A DNA stretch of 64,000 nucleotides, taken from the NCBI GenBank assembly GCA_045542735.1, contig JAZQLQ010000026.1:310001-374000 (forward strand), in the 5' to 3' direction. Positions 7,613-15,678 of this stretch are shown piece after piece (the first letter of the stretch is position 1; every line of letters begins with the position of its first letter). The translations under genes and the position numbers were made by a program. Origin of the DNA: UBA2882 sp045542735 (GTDB lineage: Bacteria; Bacillota; Clostridia; Lachnospirales; Lachnospiraceae). The notes under the pieces were generated by a model, which worked only from the letters and a program-made list of their open reading frames with translations, did no database searches and was not told the DNA's origin.

Positions 7613-8284
7613 ATGACAATAAAATTATTTATTCAAGCAATAACAAAATTTGTATTGGGCATTATTTTGGTTGGTGTGTTAATCTTCCTGCCTGCGGGCA
7701 CTTGGCAGTTTGTAAATGGTTGGTTGCTGATGGGAATCTTATTTGTGCCAATGTTTCTTGCCGGAATTGTGATGATGATAAAAAATCCGGAATTATTAAA
7801 AAAGCGGTTGCATGCAAAAGAAGAGCAAAAAGAACAAGACCTGGTGATCAAACTTAGCGGACTTATGTTTTTGGTTGGATTTATTGTTGCAGGCTTAGGA
7901 ATTCGTTTCGGATGGTATACTCTGCCCAAAGGCGTTGTAATCTGTGCTGCGGTTATGTTTGTTGTAGCTTATGTGCTATATGCAGAGGTGCTTCGGGAAA
8001 ATACATATCTTAGCCGCATCATTGAAGTGCAAGAGAATCAAAAAGTGATTGATACCGGACTATATGGCATTGTGAGACACCCTATGTATAGTGTGACCTT
8101 GCTTCTGTTTTTGTCGATGCCGCTTGTGTTGGGCTCCATATATTCGTTTTTTGTTTTTCTCGCATACCCCTTTATCATTGCAAAGAGAATTAAAAACGAA
8201 GAAGAGTTTCTTGAAAAAGAACTTGATGGCTATCATGAGTATAAGCAAAAAGTCAAATATCGGTTGATTCCGTTTATTTGGTAG
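7613..8284 (+). CDS. Isoprenylcysteine carboxyl methyltransferase-like membrane protein
   Basis: A 223-residue membrane protein with about five hydrophobic segments (residues ~10-30, 35-55, 85-105, 107-127 and 165-190). The C-terminal signature GIVRHPMYS and the later EEEFLEKEL...GYHEY...YRLIPF belong to the ICMT/phospholipid methyltransferase superfamily, which uses S-adenosylmethionine at the membrane. Bacterial members methylate unknown lipids or prenyl compounds. Spacing of 19 bases from the GNAT gene and a GGAGGGGAAGG site suggest cotranscription. Confidence 0.8.
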   Translation: MTIKLFIQAITKFVLGIILVGVLIFLPAGTWQFVNGWLLMGILFVPMFLAGIVMMIKNPELLKKRLHAKEEQKEQDLVIKLSGLMFLVGFIVAGLGIRFGWYTLPKGVVICAAVMFVVAYVLYAEVLRENTYLSRIIEVQENQKVIDTGLYGIVRHPMYSVTLLLFLSMPLVLGSIYSFFVFLAYPFIIAKRIKNEEEFLEKELDGYHEYKQKVKYRLIPFIW

Positions 8285-8312
8285 ATATTTGTAGAGAAAG
8301 GATTAATGGGAC

Positions 8313-8819
8313 ATGTTATTAGATGATACACCGGAATATGATTTGGTATGGGATAGAGTTTATGAAACATTAAAATTTAATCCGTCGATGAAGAATAACA
8401 TTATTCCCTTTGAAATTGAAGAGGAATATGTAATATATGCAATTGATGAAATGACCGAAAAACAACTCGATGCGATGGAAAATATGCTTGATAATATTTT
8501 TTCGGATATCTGTAAAGATGGTTCCCAAATGTATGCTTTAGATTGGCACCATAGTGCTTTTTTATATGATCCACACAATAAAGAAGAACAACGAAGTTTT
8601 TGGAAAGAAGATAGCAGATATATAGGTGGAGGATATAATGCGTATTTTCCGGGCTACTTTCCGGATGGAGATTACTATTTCTTTATAGAAGAAAGATTTA
8701 GATTTGGATATTTGGGACATCCTTGGAGACAAGAGGTTTGGGTTTGGGGAAATGAATTGATTACGAAAATTGATGAGATATGCGATGAGATTGGCTTTAA
8801 AAAAGTGAAAGAACGATAG
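8313..8819 (+). CDS. DUF2716 domain protein
   Basis: A 168-residue soluble acidic protein. The blocks EYDLVWDRVYETLKF near the N-terminus, YALDWHHSAF in the middle, and FPDGDYYFFIEERFRFGYLG then HPWRQEVWVWG near the C-terminus match the DUF2716 family as I know it. The function is unknown; members are common in Firmicute accessory regions and may be immunity-type. AGAAAGGA precedes the ATG. It follows the ICMT-like gene by 28 bases. Confidence 0.7.
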   Translation: MLLDDTPEYDLVWDRVYETLKFNPSMKNNIIPFEIEEEYVIYAIDEMTEKQLDAMENMLDNIFSDICKDGSQMYALDWHHSAFLYDPHNKEEQRSFWKEDSRYIGGGYNAYFPGYFPDGDYYFFIEERFRFGYLGHPWRQEVWVWGNELITKIDEICDEIGFKKVKER

Positions 8820-8867
8820 AAGAAGAAAAATTAAGTTAATAACTGAAAGATGTTAAAGGGGTAATAT

Positions 8868-9911
8868 ATGCGAGCGAGAATATATAATGAAAGACAGAGA
8901 AAATACTACACTTCAGAGGTATATGGTGTAATTAATAGAGCCGGAGATTGGTATATTGTAGATGATATTACACAAAAAGATAAAGTAGTATTAGTTGAGT
9001 ATTTGAATATTAAAACAGAGCCCCCATATGAAGTGAATGTTGAAATTATTGATTGCAATTCTGCCGTATGTGAAGAATGGATAAATCTTTCTCGATTCGA
9101 AATGAATCCTATCAATGCAAAAATTAGAAACAGCAAGGAACTTCACTATTATAGGGGCTATAAAAAAATATGGGAAGCTACACAAGCTTTGATTGATTTG
9201 TTAGAGAAGGGAGTTGCCGATAAGGCTAAATTTGGTTTGGAGAATCTGTCAACGAAACTGGAAGGGTGGAATTATATCGAAGCAGATTCGGATATTGAAT
9301 ATCTTATGGAAGAGTATAGCGGTTTTCACGATGCAGTATTAAAAGAAATGTCATATGTCAGTGGAGAGTATGTTGATAATGGTAGTATGCAATTAAATTC
9401 AGTAGGTAATAAACAGGTCAGATTATTGTATAATAGCGATTGGGCAGAGGAAATTGAGCTAATATTATTATCTCCAAGGATATGCCATGTGGTACCGGGA
9501 GAAGAAAATTATATGTCTGTATTATTCGATGCGTCCATGTTTATACGAGATTGCATGGTGTATTTTTATGATTCCCACATAGAGGATATTACATATAACT
9601 ATAGTGGAACATATTTTAAGGCATTAGGTATTATGTGGAGATATGTAAGAAAAAGTATGGCGACTATCATTTATCTAGATGATTGCATGTTGCTAAGTAA
9701 AAAAGAATATTCCTGTTGGGAAGAAGTGCAGAATGAGTACTATGAAAAATATAAGGCGAATCTTCCGCCCATGTCCTGTGAAGAAATAATGTATTTCTTT
9801 GAAGAAGATTATAAACAAGAAGATGACTGGCCGTTTTCTCGCAAAAGAATTGTGGACTTTTTTAAAAGTGATGAACTGTTAATTCAATCCGAATTCGGCA
9901 GCACACTTTGA
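8868..9911 (+). CDS. Hypothetical 347-residue soluble protein
   Basis: I do not recognise this protein by full length. It is soluble, acidic and aromatic-rich, with no signal or membrane segment. Residues ~140-270 contain EYSGFHDAVLKEMSYVSG and a set of alternating strands, a FHDA-type pattern seen in several small Firmicute unknown and immunity-like families. The N-terminal ~100 residues look like a separate domain. AAGGGG precedes the ATG at 8868. It has low GC like its neighbours and no partner gene that suggests a role. Confidence 0.55.
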   Translation: MRARIYNERQRKYYTSEVYGVINRAGDWYIVDDITQKDKVVLVEYLNIKTEPPYEVNVEIIDCNSAVCEEWINLSRFEMNPINAKIRNSKELHYYRGYKKIWEATQALIDLLEKGVADKAKFGLENLSTKLEGWNYIEADSDIEYLMEEYSGFHDAVLKEMSYVSGEYVDNGSMQLNSVGNKQVRLLYNSDWAEEIELILLSPRICHVVPGEENYMSVLFDASMFIRDCMVYFYDSHIEDITYNYSGTYFKALGIMWRYVRKSMATIIYLDDCMLLSKKEYSCWEEVQNEYYEKYKANLPPMSCEEIMYFFEEDYKQEDDWPFSRKRIVDFFKSDELLIQSEFGSTL

Positions 9912-9937
9912 ATTTTAATTTTTACAAGGGAGTTTTT

Positions 9938-10231
9938 ATGGAATATAGAAAAGCAACAATAGAAGAAGCACAAGCTGTATGCGATATTGTTCAGGAAACC
10001 AAAGCAAGGATATATCCGCATTATTACACACAAGCAGTCGTAGATTTTTTTGGAAGATTGCATAGCATTGATAATATTAAACAGGATATTGAACAAGGAA
10101 GAATCGGTGTCTTAATTGTTGATGGAAAGATGATCGGCACCGGCAGTCGGACAGATAATCATATTACCAGAGTGTATGTTTTGCCTAAATACGAAGGAAA
10201 AGAATTTAAAAGAAATATAGACTTCAACTAG
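9938..10231 (+). pseudogene. Truncated GNAT acetyltransferase
   Basis: The first 90 or so residues are a normal GNAT start: MEYRKATIEEAQAVCDIV, then VGVLI-type strand and ITRVYVLPKYEGKEF. The last is the beginning of acetyl-CoA motif A, where an active enzyme would continue with GKGxG and a long helix. Instead the frame ends 10 codons later at 10231 and no continuation is seen in other frames up to 10318. The CoA-binding site is incomplete, so this 97-codon frame is probably a deletion remnant. CAAGGGAG precedes the ATG, so it may still be translated. Confidence 0.65.
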
Positions 10232-10318
10232 TACAGAGAGACAAATTTCAGACAGCGGTTGAGTCTGAAAGCATGCAAGAATTTGAATTTGCCGGAGAGA
10301 TAAGGAGGAATTTAATTA

Positions 10319-10633
10319 ATGAAAAAAATACATAAATTGGATTTGATTTTACTGGTTGGACTTGCACTTATAGCAATAGTAAGTGCGCTTATTGATATTT
10401 TTTATGTTGTTGTTTTTCCAGTGTGTTCTTGTGCAAGTGCATTTTATGCCTCTTTTCCTTTGTGGTTTATATTGTTCATATATTCTTTGATTAAATATAC
10501 AGATAAAGAAGAGGAGGAGAAACCCCAATTTGTCAAGTGGTATACGGTGTTTTTGTTGCCGTTTTTACATGTTGCGTTTTTAATAGTCGGCTTTATCCTC
10601 GGTATAGGGTTGAAAAGTTTATTTCAACTGTGA
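10319..10633 (+). CDS. Small three-helix membrane protein
   Basis: A 104-residue protein with three strongly hydrophobic segments (residues ~8-30, ~38-58 and ~75-98). A charged loop, KYTDKEEEEKPQFVKW, separates the second and third. A good AAGGAGG site lies before the ATG. I do not recognise a family. Neighbours are the truncated GNAT and a decayed gene, so its role is not suggested by context. Confidence 0.6.
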   Translation: MKKIHKLDLILLVGLALIAIVSALIDIFYVVVFPVCSCASAFYASFPLWFILFIYSLIKYTDKEEEEKPQFVKWYTVFLLPFLHVAFLIVGFILGIGLKSLFQL

Positions 10634-10993
10634 TTTGCGTAAGATGGACAGAACCAGAGGATCGTGAATATTCGAATTAAGCGGAAAGAATAGTATCAAG
10701 TGGCGATACTTTGTTTTTGGATGAAATACTTGATATTGCAAAACAATATAATGTATCGGGCCTGTGTTATATTATCGCATATAACAAGGATTTGGACAGA
10801 AGATATGCTACACTTAACGATGCATTAAATCTTGTATTAGGAAATGGTATGGCTACTATACTAATATGTGATAATTTAGTCGTAATCGAAACAGAGCAGT
10901 GTTTCGGTACACCAATACGTTATATTTTACATTGATAATTTTCAGTTTGACGGAACGACCAATTTCGATTTACAAATATGTCAAAATTTGTAA
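10630..10993 (+). pseudogene. Decayed gene with in-frame stop and frame change
   Basis: From GTG at 10630 a coding-like frame runs ICVRWTEPEDREYSN, meets TAA at 10678, and then continues open as ERIVSSGDTLFLDEILDIA to a stop at 10935. From about 10928 another frame continues with YIDNFQFDGTTNFDLQ to a TAA at 10991. Together this looks like one gene of about 120 codons broken by one nonsense change and one frame change. A 74-codon version could start at TTG 10711, but no ribosome site supports it. The family is not recognised. Confidence 0.45.
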
Positions 10994-11011
10994 TATCAAT
11001 AGAGGCAAACA

Positions 11012-11608
11012 ATGATAGATAACGAAAAAACATGGGACAAGCTTTTGCAAATAAAAACAGCCGGCCGGGATGATTCGAATTCCGACCAATATCGTTACCC
11101 TTATGAACCCACACCCTATAGTGTCTTGATGCGTTTAGCTAATAGTGGCTTTATTCGTAAAAGAGATGTGGTTTTAGACTATGGTTGCGGGAAGGGGCGC
11201 GTGGATTTTTTGCTGTCCTATCAAACTAAGGCAAAGACCATAGGGATTGAATATGATGAGCGCATTTATGAAAGTGCGCTGGATAATCAGAGGACTGCCG
11301 TTTTGGGAGCAAAGACAGAGTTTGTATTGGCAAAAGCAGAAGAGTATGCTGTGCCGCTGGAAGTCAATCGATACTATTTTTTCAATCCATTTTCTGTGGA
11401 GCTACTTCAAAAAGTGATGGCAAGAATGATAGAATCATATTATGAAAAACCGAGGGAAGTGTTTTTGTTTTTTTATTATCCCTCCGAGGAGTATATTTCA
11501 TATCTTATGACGGTGGACGAGTTGGAATTTTATGACGAGATAGACTGCAGTGACTTGTTTGGAACAAATAACATGCGGGAACGGATTGTGATTTTTTTGT
11601 TGTCTTAA
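11012..11608 (+). CDS. Class I SAM-dependent methyltransferase
   Basis: A 198-residue protein with the SAM-binding motif VVLDYGCGKGRVDF near residues 53-66 and an acidic post-motif GIEYDERIYE. YFFNPFSVE occupies the position of motif IV. Substrate is unknown. The 20-30 residues before the SAM fold contain the sequence YPYEPTPYSVL found in a group of short Firmicute methyltransferases. GAGGC before the ATG is a weak ribosome site. Confidence 0.78.
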   Translation: MIDNEKTWDKLLQIKTAGRDDSNSDQYRYPYEPTPYSVLMRLANSGFIRKRDVVLDYGCGKGRVDFLLSYQTKAKTIGIEYDERIYESALDNQRTAVLGAKTEFVLAKAEEYAVPLEVNRYYFFNPFSVELLQKVMARMIESYYEKPREVFLFFYYPSEEYISYLMTVDELEFYDEIDCSDLFGTNNMRERIVIFLLS

Positions 11609-11656
11609 TATAAAATTAGGAATGAAAATAACTTGTAATAAAAAGCAGGTGGCATT

Positions 11657-12157
11657 ATGAGTAAAATAACTCCGATCGGATATTTTCGCACAAGAATAGG
11701 TACTTTTCTGGCGCTAGCAATTGTTATAGGTACAGTGCTTCTTATGAGTATGTTTGTAATGAGTGGTGCATCTTTAACGGATATTAAATATTTTGGAATT
11801 GTTGCAGCGATATTGGCGTTGTTATGTATATTTTCTGATGTAACATCCAATATGAAAAACAGGAAAAAGATCTTACATATGGAGTATATGTTATCGTGCC
11901 CTGTCGTAAAGGGAGAGGTTATTGAGATTAGGCGAATTCCTTTTTACTTTGGAAAAGAATTCCCCAATCATCCGCATATCTATCCAATGGGCAAAAATGT
12001 TGTCTACCGTATAGTTGTGTCTTTTGAGAATCCGGTTACCGGTATGGAGGAAAAAGTTGTCTCTGAAAAGTACGGTGAAAATGTCGATTTGTACATAAAA
12101 GAGAAGTGTGTCAAAGTTCATTATTCTCCAAACAGAGAATATTGGATAGAGATTTGA
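11657..12157 (+). CDS. Two-helix membrane protein with soluble domain
   Basis: A 166-residue protein. Two hydrophobic helices (residues ~15-35 and ~42-62) are followed by a soluble domain that contains PVVKGEVIEIRRIPF and ends in VKVHYSPNREYWIEI. The tail, with a strand pattern of VVYRIVVSFENP and KVHY.P, resembles DUF3592-type proteins, but I am not certain. AAGCAGGTGG precedes the ATG. The next small membrane gene follows after 20 bases, and the two may form a pair. Confidence 0.55.
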   Translation: MSKITPIGYFRTRIGTFLALAIVIGTVLLMSMFVMSGASLTDIKYFGIVAAILALLCIFSDVTSNMKNRKKILHMEYMLSCPVVKGEVIEIRRIPFYFGKEFPNHPHIYPMGKNVVYRIVVSFENPVTGMEEKVVSEKYGENVDLYIKEKCVKVHYSPNREYWIEI

Positions 12158-12177
12158 AATGAGCAGACGGAGGAAAT

Positions 12178-12369
12178 ATGAGAAAGATAATTGGTATTTT
12201 ATGGGGACTATTTGCGGTAGCGCTAGTGATTTTTGTTATTTCTGTATTTACGGCGAGTACAGTAACTACATGGAGAGTGTTTGCTGCTGTAGCGATATTT
12301 GGGTGGATTGCTGTCTCGGGTACAGTGATTATATTAGTGATTGATTTTATTCGCTCGAAAAAAGGATAA
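12178..12369 (+). CDS. Small two-helix membrane protein
   Basis: A 63-residue protein made almost only of two membrane helices (residues ~4-25 and ~33-55) with a positive C-terminal end RSKKG. ACGGAGGAAAT gives a good ribosome site 7 bases before the ATG. The family is not recognised. It follows the preceding membrane gene closely and is probably cotranslated with it. Confidence 0.6.
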   Translation: MRKIIGILWGLFAVALVIFVISVFTASTVTTWRVFAAVAIFGWIAVSGTVIILVIDFIRSKKG

Positions 12370-12370
12370 A

Positions 12371-12469
12371 GTGGATTTAGTGAAGGTTTTATGTAAACTC
12401 GAGGAGACATTAGAGTGGCAGTATACGGACAAAATGGAATTTGAAATGACAGGATTTTATTGCTTTTGA
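12371..12469 (+). pseudogene. Possible 32-codon gene fragment
   Basis: A GTG at 12371 opens VDLVKVLCKLEETLEWQYTD and ends at 12467-12469. The composition is protein-like but there is no family match and the ribosome site is too close. It may be a remnant of a larger deleted gene. The rest of the gap up to 12509 shows nothing else. Confidence 0.3.
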
Positions 12470-12509
12470 ATTGTATCATCTGGTTATACAGAAGAAAGGA
12501 AGATGATAT

Positions 12510-13409
12510 ATGGAGTGGCTGACCGCAATCAGAAAATCAATTGAGTATATAGAGGGACACATAAATGACGGCATCAGTGCGCAGGATGTGGCGGAGCAGG
12601 TGTACATATCCCCCATACATTTTCAGCGTGGTTTTTTGGTTGTGACGGGTTATTCTGTGTCGGAGTATATCCGCAATCGGAAGTTGTATCTTGCGGCACT
12701 TGATTTGAAGCAATCCGATAGGAAAATCATTGATGTGGCATATGATTATGGATATGATACGCCGGATAGTTTTACAAAAGCATTTACGAGATTTCATGGA
12801 TCTTCGCCTATGCAGGTAAAGCAAGGCAGTTGTGTCAGGACCTTTCTTCCGTTGAGTGTAAAGATTACAGTTCAAGGAGGAGATAAGATGGACTACAAGA
12901 TTACCAAGATGTTTGGTTTTAAAGTGATTGGCTTTGCGAAAGAGTTTTCTTTTGATAAGGCTTATGAGGAGATTCCCAAGTATTGGGATGAGATTTGTGA
13001 GAAGTATGCTGCAAATGTGTATGCCGGAAATCCGCCTGCCAATCCACAGGAAAAAGCACTGGTGGATAATTGCATAGGAGAGTATGGTATTTGTATTGAT
13101 GATGGAAATGCTTCGAGCGAGGGTAAATTTACATATCTCATAGCCGGTAAATATACCGGAGGCGAAGTTCCGGAAGGAATGATGCTGTATGAGTTTCCTC
13201 AAGGCGAATGGGCGGTGTTTGATTGTGTGGGTGCAATCCCCGAGGCACTGCAGTCATTAAATACAAGGATTTTTAAGGAATGGCTTCCCGGTAATCCGGA
13301 TTATGAGATTTGCGGAAATGCAAACGTGGAGTGGTACGACTGTGTGAACGGAGAAAAGACGGATTCCGATTATCATAGTGCAATTTGGATTCCGGTGAAG
13401 AGAAAGTAA
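12510..13409 (+). CDS. AraC-family regulator with GyrI-like effector domain
   Basis: A 299-residue transcription factor. Residues ~8-105 form an AraC/XylS DNA-binding domain with two helix-turn-helices (QDVAEQVYISPIHFQRGF and IDVAYDYGYDTPDSFTKAF). Residues ~125-299 form a GyrI-like/SOB ligand-binding domain ending AIWIPVKRK. This layout (Rob/SoxS-type HTH plus GyrI-like) is frequent in Firmicutes, usually responding to a small drug-like or metabolite ligand. Its target is unknown and it may autoregulate. The ATG follows AGAAAGGAAG. It closes the accessory block on the right. Confidence 0.85.
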   Translation: MEWLTAIRKSIEYIEGHINDGISAQDVAEQVYISPIHFQRGFLVVTGYSVSEYIRNRKLYLAALDLKQSDRKIIDVAYDYGYDTPDSFTKAFTRFHGSSPMQVKQGSCVRTFLPLSVKITVQGGDKMDYKITKMFGFKVIGFAKEFSFDKAYEEIPKYWDEICEKYAANVYAGNPPANPQEKALVDNCIGEYGICIDDGNASSEGKFTYLIAGKYTGGEVPEGMMLYEFPQGEWAVFDCVGAIPEALQSLNTRIFKEWLPGNPDYEICGNANVEWYDCVNGEKTDSDYHSAIWIPVKRK

Positions 13410-13429
13410 TTGTTATATAAAAAGGAATT

Positions 13430-13624
13430 GTGCATTCGAAGATTTCGCCATGTAGACAGACTCGCAAGCAAACTTGCTCGTTGTCGAGGCGTTCGCCGCA
13501 TACATCTTTGCTCGAATATGCCTGCCTGTGAGCAAGCTCCAGTCAGACAACTGGGCTCATCTGTACATGGCTCATTGCTCGCGCAAAAAGGGAGGATGCC
13601 GGGTATCGAATCGATACCCGGCAT
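13430..13624. repeat. Dispersed intergenic element ending in a 29-bp palindrome
   Basis: About 195 bases from GCATTCGAAG to the palindrome are GC-richer than their surroundings and contain several short inverted pairs. A stretch within it (ATTTCGCCATGTAGACAGAC, 13442-13461) recurs in slightly changed form at 36074-36092 next to another terminator, so part of it is a repeat. A 77-codon frame across it is proline/cysteine-rich and low-complexity, and I regard it as spurious. From memory, similar sequence is seen in other Lachnospiraceae as short hypothetical proteins, which would fit an interspersed element. Confidence 0.55.
13596..13624 (+). terminator. Perfect 14-bp palindrome, probable terminator
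   Basis: ATGCCGGGTATCGA, one A, then TCGATACCCGGCAT. The stem is strong, but the run after it (TTATTA) is a poor U-tract. It could end the AraC-type gene transcript through the intergenic element. Confidence 0.55.
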
Positions 13625-13763
13625 TTATTATGAAAAAGTTTAATAACTATTAAAACACTTGTTGTTTTCTCTTATGTTATATATTTAGTATATGGGTCAG
13701 AAATGGATAAAAGATGTTATGTAAATTAAAATTCCTTAAATGAATTATGAACAAATTGTAAAC

Positions 13764-13963
13764 ACGGGGCGAATACACAAAAAATAATGTGTCTACGCCC
13801 CGTTTCGACTGAAAAGGTTATAAATTTTGCCCAGAAATGAGCCATATGGGGCGTATATGAAAAAATATCATCACCACGCCCCCCAAGAGGAAAAAAGTCG
13901 CAAAGTTTCGTAGAAAAAAGGGAAAAACGGGGCGTATGAGAAAAGAAATTTTCTATACGCCCC
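13764..13963 (+). repeat. Hairpin array B: three GGGGCG/CGCCCC stem-loops
   Basis: Three hairpins share GGGGCG(TAT) left and (ATA)CGCCCC right arms: 13764-13803, 13848-13884 and 13929-13963. Their starts are about 82 bases apart. The third pairs GGGGCGTAT with ATACGCCCC and adds a 6-bp inner stem. The spacers between them differ in sequence. No protein frame with a start and ribosome site explains it. The general plan (short conserved inverted arms, variable spacers) resembles array A at 5031-5335, but the arm sequence is different. Confidence 0.75.
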
Positions 13964-13968
13964 AGCGT

Positions 13969-14064
13969 CACAGGGCGAGCGAAAAAAGCTATAAGAATTG
14001 CCACAGGGCGAGCGAAAAAAGCTATAAAAATTGCCACAGAGCAAGCGAAAAAACAACAAAACTT
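13969..14064. repeat. 33-bp tandem repeat, about 2.9 copies
   Basis: A 33-base unit starting CACAGGGCGAGCGAAAAAAG is present at 13969-14001 and 14002-14034 (one difference) and again in diverged form from 14035. It directly follows hairpin array B. The period divides by three, so reverse frames show an 11-residue repeat, but no start signal supports a gene. Confidence 0.8.
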
Positions 14065-14086
14065 ACAAGCGGATGAAGAACTCTAA

Positions 14087-14122
14087 ACAAAAAAGATGAC
14101 TTCACGCAGAAGTCATCTTTTT
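14087..14122 (-). terminator. Terminator of the cyclophilin gene
   Basis: AAAAGATGACTTC, loop ACGCA, GAAGTCATCTTTT forms a 13-bp stem. Read on the minus strand it is followed by a T-rich run (the complement of AAACAAAA), and it lies 29 bases after the stop of the minus-strand gene. T-runs on both sides mean it could act in both directions. Confidence 0.85.
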
Positions 14123-14150
14123 ATAATTCCAAATAAATTGACGAAAAACT

Positions 14151-14672
14151 TTACATTTTTTCGGGTTCGGGATATTCTACACCGAATGTGTCAACGGTCA
14201 TGGACTGGATTTTCTGCTCTTCCATGGGTCTGTCAGAGTAGTCGGTTGCAGTCTCGGCAATTTTGTTTACGATGTCCATACCTTCGATGATTTTACCGAA
14301 TGCAGCATACTGTCCGTCCAAATGAGGGGAAGTCTTGTGCATGATAAAGAACTGGCTACCTGCGGAGTTGGGCATCATGGATCTTGCCATGGAGAGAACC
14401 CCTTCGGTATGTTTTAAGTTGTTTTCAAAGCCGTTCATGGAGAACTCGCCTTTGATGGAGTAGCCGGGGCCACCCATACCGGTGCCGTTGGGGCATCCGC
14501 CCTGGATCATAAAGCCGCGGATAACGCGGTGAAAGATCAAACCATTATAATATTCTTTGTTAATTAAGCTGATAAAATTATTTACGGAAATGGGAGCGAT
14601 TTCGGGATATAACTCAGCCTTCATCACATCGCCGTTTTCCATTGTAATTGTTACAACAGGATTCTGTGCCAT
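14151..14672 (-). CDS. Cyclophilin-type peptidyl-prolyl cis-trans isomerase
   Basis: A 173-residue cytoplasmic cyclophilin that catalyses proline isomerisation in folding proteins. The active-site segments are FHRVIRGFMIQGGCP (catalytic Arg, Phe, Met and Gln), GVLSMARS, NSAGSQFFI and LDGQYAAFGKIIEGM. There is no signal peptide, so it acts inside the cell. A GGAGG-type site precedes the ATG on the minus strand. It is transcribed opposite to all neighbours and has its own terminator. Confidence 0.93.
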   Translation of the reverse strand: MAQNPVVTITMENGDVMKAELYPEIAPISVNNFISLINKEYYNGLIFHRVIRGFMIQGGCPNGTGMGGPGYSIKGEFSMNGFENNLKHTEGVLSMARSMMPNSAGSQFFIMHKTSPHLDGQYAAFGKIIEGMDIVNKIAETATDYSDRPMEEQKIQSMTVDTFGVEYPEPEKM

Positions 14673-14775
14673 GTTTGTGCCTCCTTCAAATTTTCATTAC
14701 TTGTCTATTGTAGCGGAAATAAAAGCAGACGTAAAGAAAAATCAAAGAAATATTGAGGTAATGGAAAGTAAGATG

Positions 14776-14784
14776 TGGTATACT
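14776..14784 (+). promoter_or_regulatory. Extended -10 promoter of the acetyltransferase gene
   Basis: TGGTATACT is a TGn-extended -10 element 51 bases before the ATG at 14835. No good -35 is seen, which is usual for extended -10 promoters. Confidence 0.45.
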
Positions 14785-14834
14785 GGCAATAAGGGCACGT
14801 GCACGGATAATCAGAGTGTCTTTGAGGAACGAAA

Positions 14835-15677
14835 ATGGATAAGATAATTGATGTGATATGGTTTGAGTTTTCAGAAAAAATAATAGAAAAAGATATCAAA
14901 CAATGGATAGAAACGATCAAAACAGACTTTCAGGGTGCAGTGGAGCCTTATAAGTGTGATGACCGGTACGGGGAAAGAAAAGGAATCTTATTAACGGACA
15001 AAACAGCATTATGCATGAGGGCAAAGGAAAGAGAAATTCCTTATATTCTCTATTTGCATGAACAAAATAAAAATGCGGACTTTGCAGATATTCCATATGC
15101 GGTAGAAGGCTTTGAAGGTGTAGATGCTGTCTTTATGGATGAGATTTACAGACGCTTCAAAGGGATTCCGTGGACGATTTTGGAGACAGAGCGTCTACTG
15201 GTAAGGGAGATGACGGAGCAAGATCTGGATGCACTATATGAAGTGTATGCAGACCCTTCTATCAGCCTATATACCGAGGGCTTATATGAGGATAGGGATG
15301 AGGAACGAGCCTATATCCGTGATTACATCAAGCATGTCTATGCTTTTTGCGGATATGGCATCTGGTCTGTCATCCATAAGGAAAGCGGTAAGTTGATTGG
15401 CAGAGCCGGGCTTGCCTGTCGGGATGGCTTTGAGACACCGGAGCTTGGATATGTCATAGGTGTGCCCTATCAAAAACAGGGGTATGCCACAGAGGTGTGC
15501 CGTGCGATTTTAGCCTATGCGGATGACAGATTGGGATTTTCTGAAATCCGCGCGGTCTTTGAACCGGAAAATCAGGCATCCCAAAAGCTTTGTGAGAAGC
15601 TAAATTTTATCAAAGAGGGCGAAGTGCAGCTGGATGATAAGAAAATGCTGCAATATGTTTATAGAGGAACTACTTAA
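14835..15677 (+). CDS. GNAT N-acetyltransferase with an N-terminal extension
   Basis: A 280-residue protein. Residues ~115-275 are a RimJ/RimL-type GNAT domain: TERLLVREMTEQDLDALYEV, YGIWSVIHKESGKLIGRAGL, and the CoA motif IGVPYQKQGYATEVCRAIL, ending NQASQKLCEKLNF. Residues 1-110 are an extra domain with an ILLTDKTALCMRAKER strand-helix pattern that might be a degenerate HAD-like fold; this is uncertain. It is probably an amino-acid or peptide acetyltransferase of unknown substrate. The membrane-anchored binding-protein gene begins one base after its stop, so the sugar-sensing genes may share its transcript. Confidence 0.8.
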   Translation: MDKIIDVIWFEFSEKIIEKDIKQWIETIKTDFQGAVEPYKCDDRYGERKGILLTDKTALCMRAKEREIPYILYLHEQNKNADFADIPYAVEGFEGVDAVFMDEIYRRFKGIPWTILETERLLVREMTEQDLDALYEVYADPSISLYTEGLYEDRDEERAYIRDYIKHVYAFCGYGIWSVIHKESGKLIGRAGLACRDGFETPELGYVIGVPYQKQGYATEVCRAILAYADDRLGFSEIRAVFEPENQASQKLCEKLNFIKEGEVQLDDKKMLQYVYRGTT

Positions 15678-15678
15678 C

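Noticed and set aside
5371..12369. Integron cassette array
   Set aside because: Small same-strand genes suggested it, but no integrase is seen and I found no shared attC-like site between the genes.
13410..13643. 77-codon protein across the intergenic element
   Set aside because: It has low-complexity composition, ends in a perfect terminator palindrome, and part of its DNA recurs in a non-coding place (36074-36092).
13726..14059. Minus-strand proteins with FFARPVA repeats
   Set aside because: They arise from the 33-base tandem repeat and the GGGGCG hairpins; no ribosome site or start context supports them.
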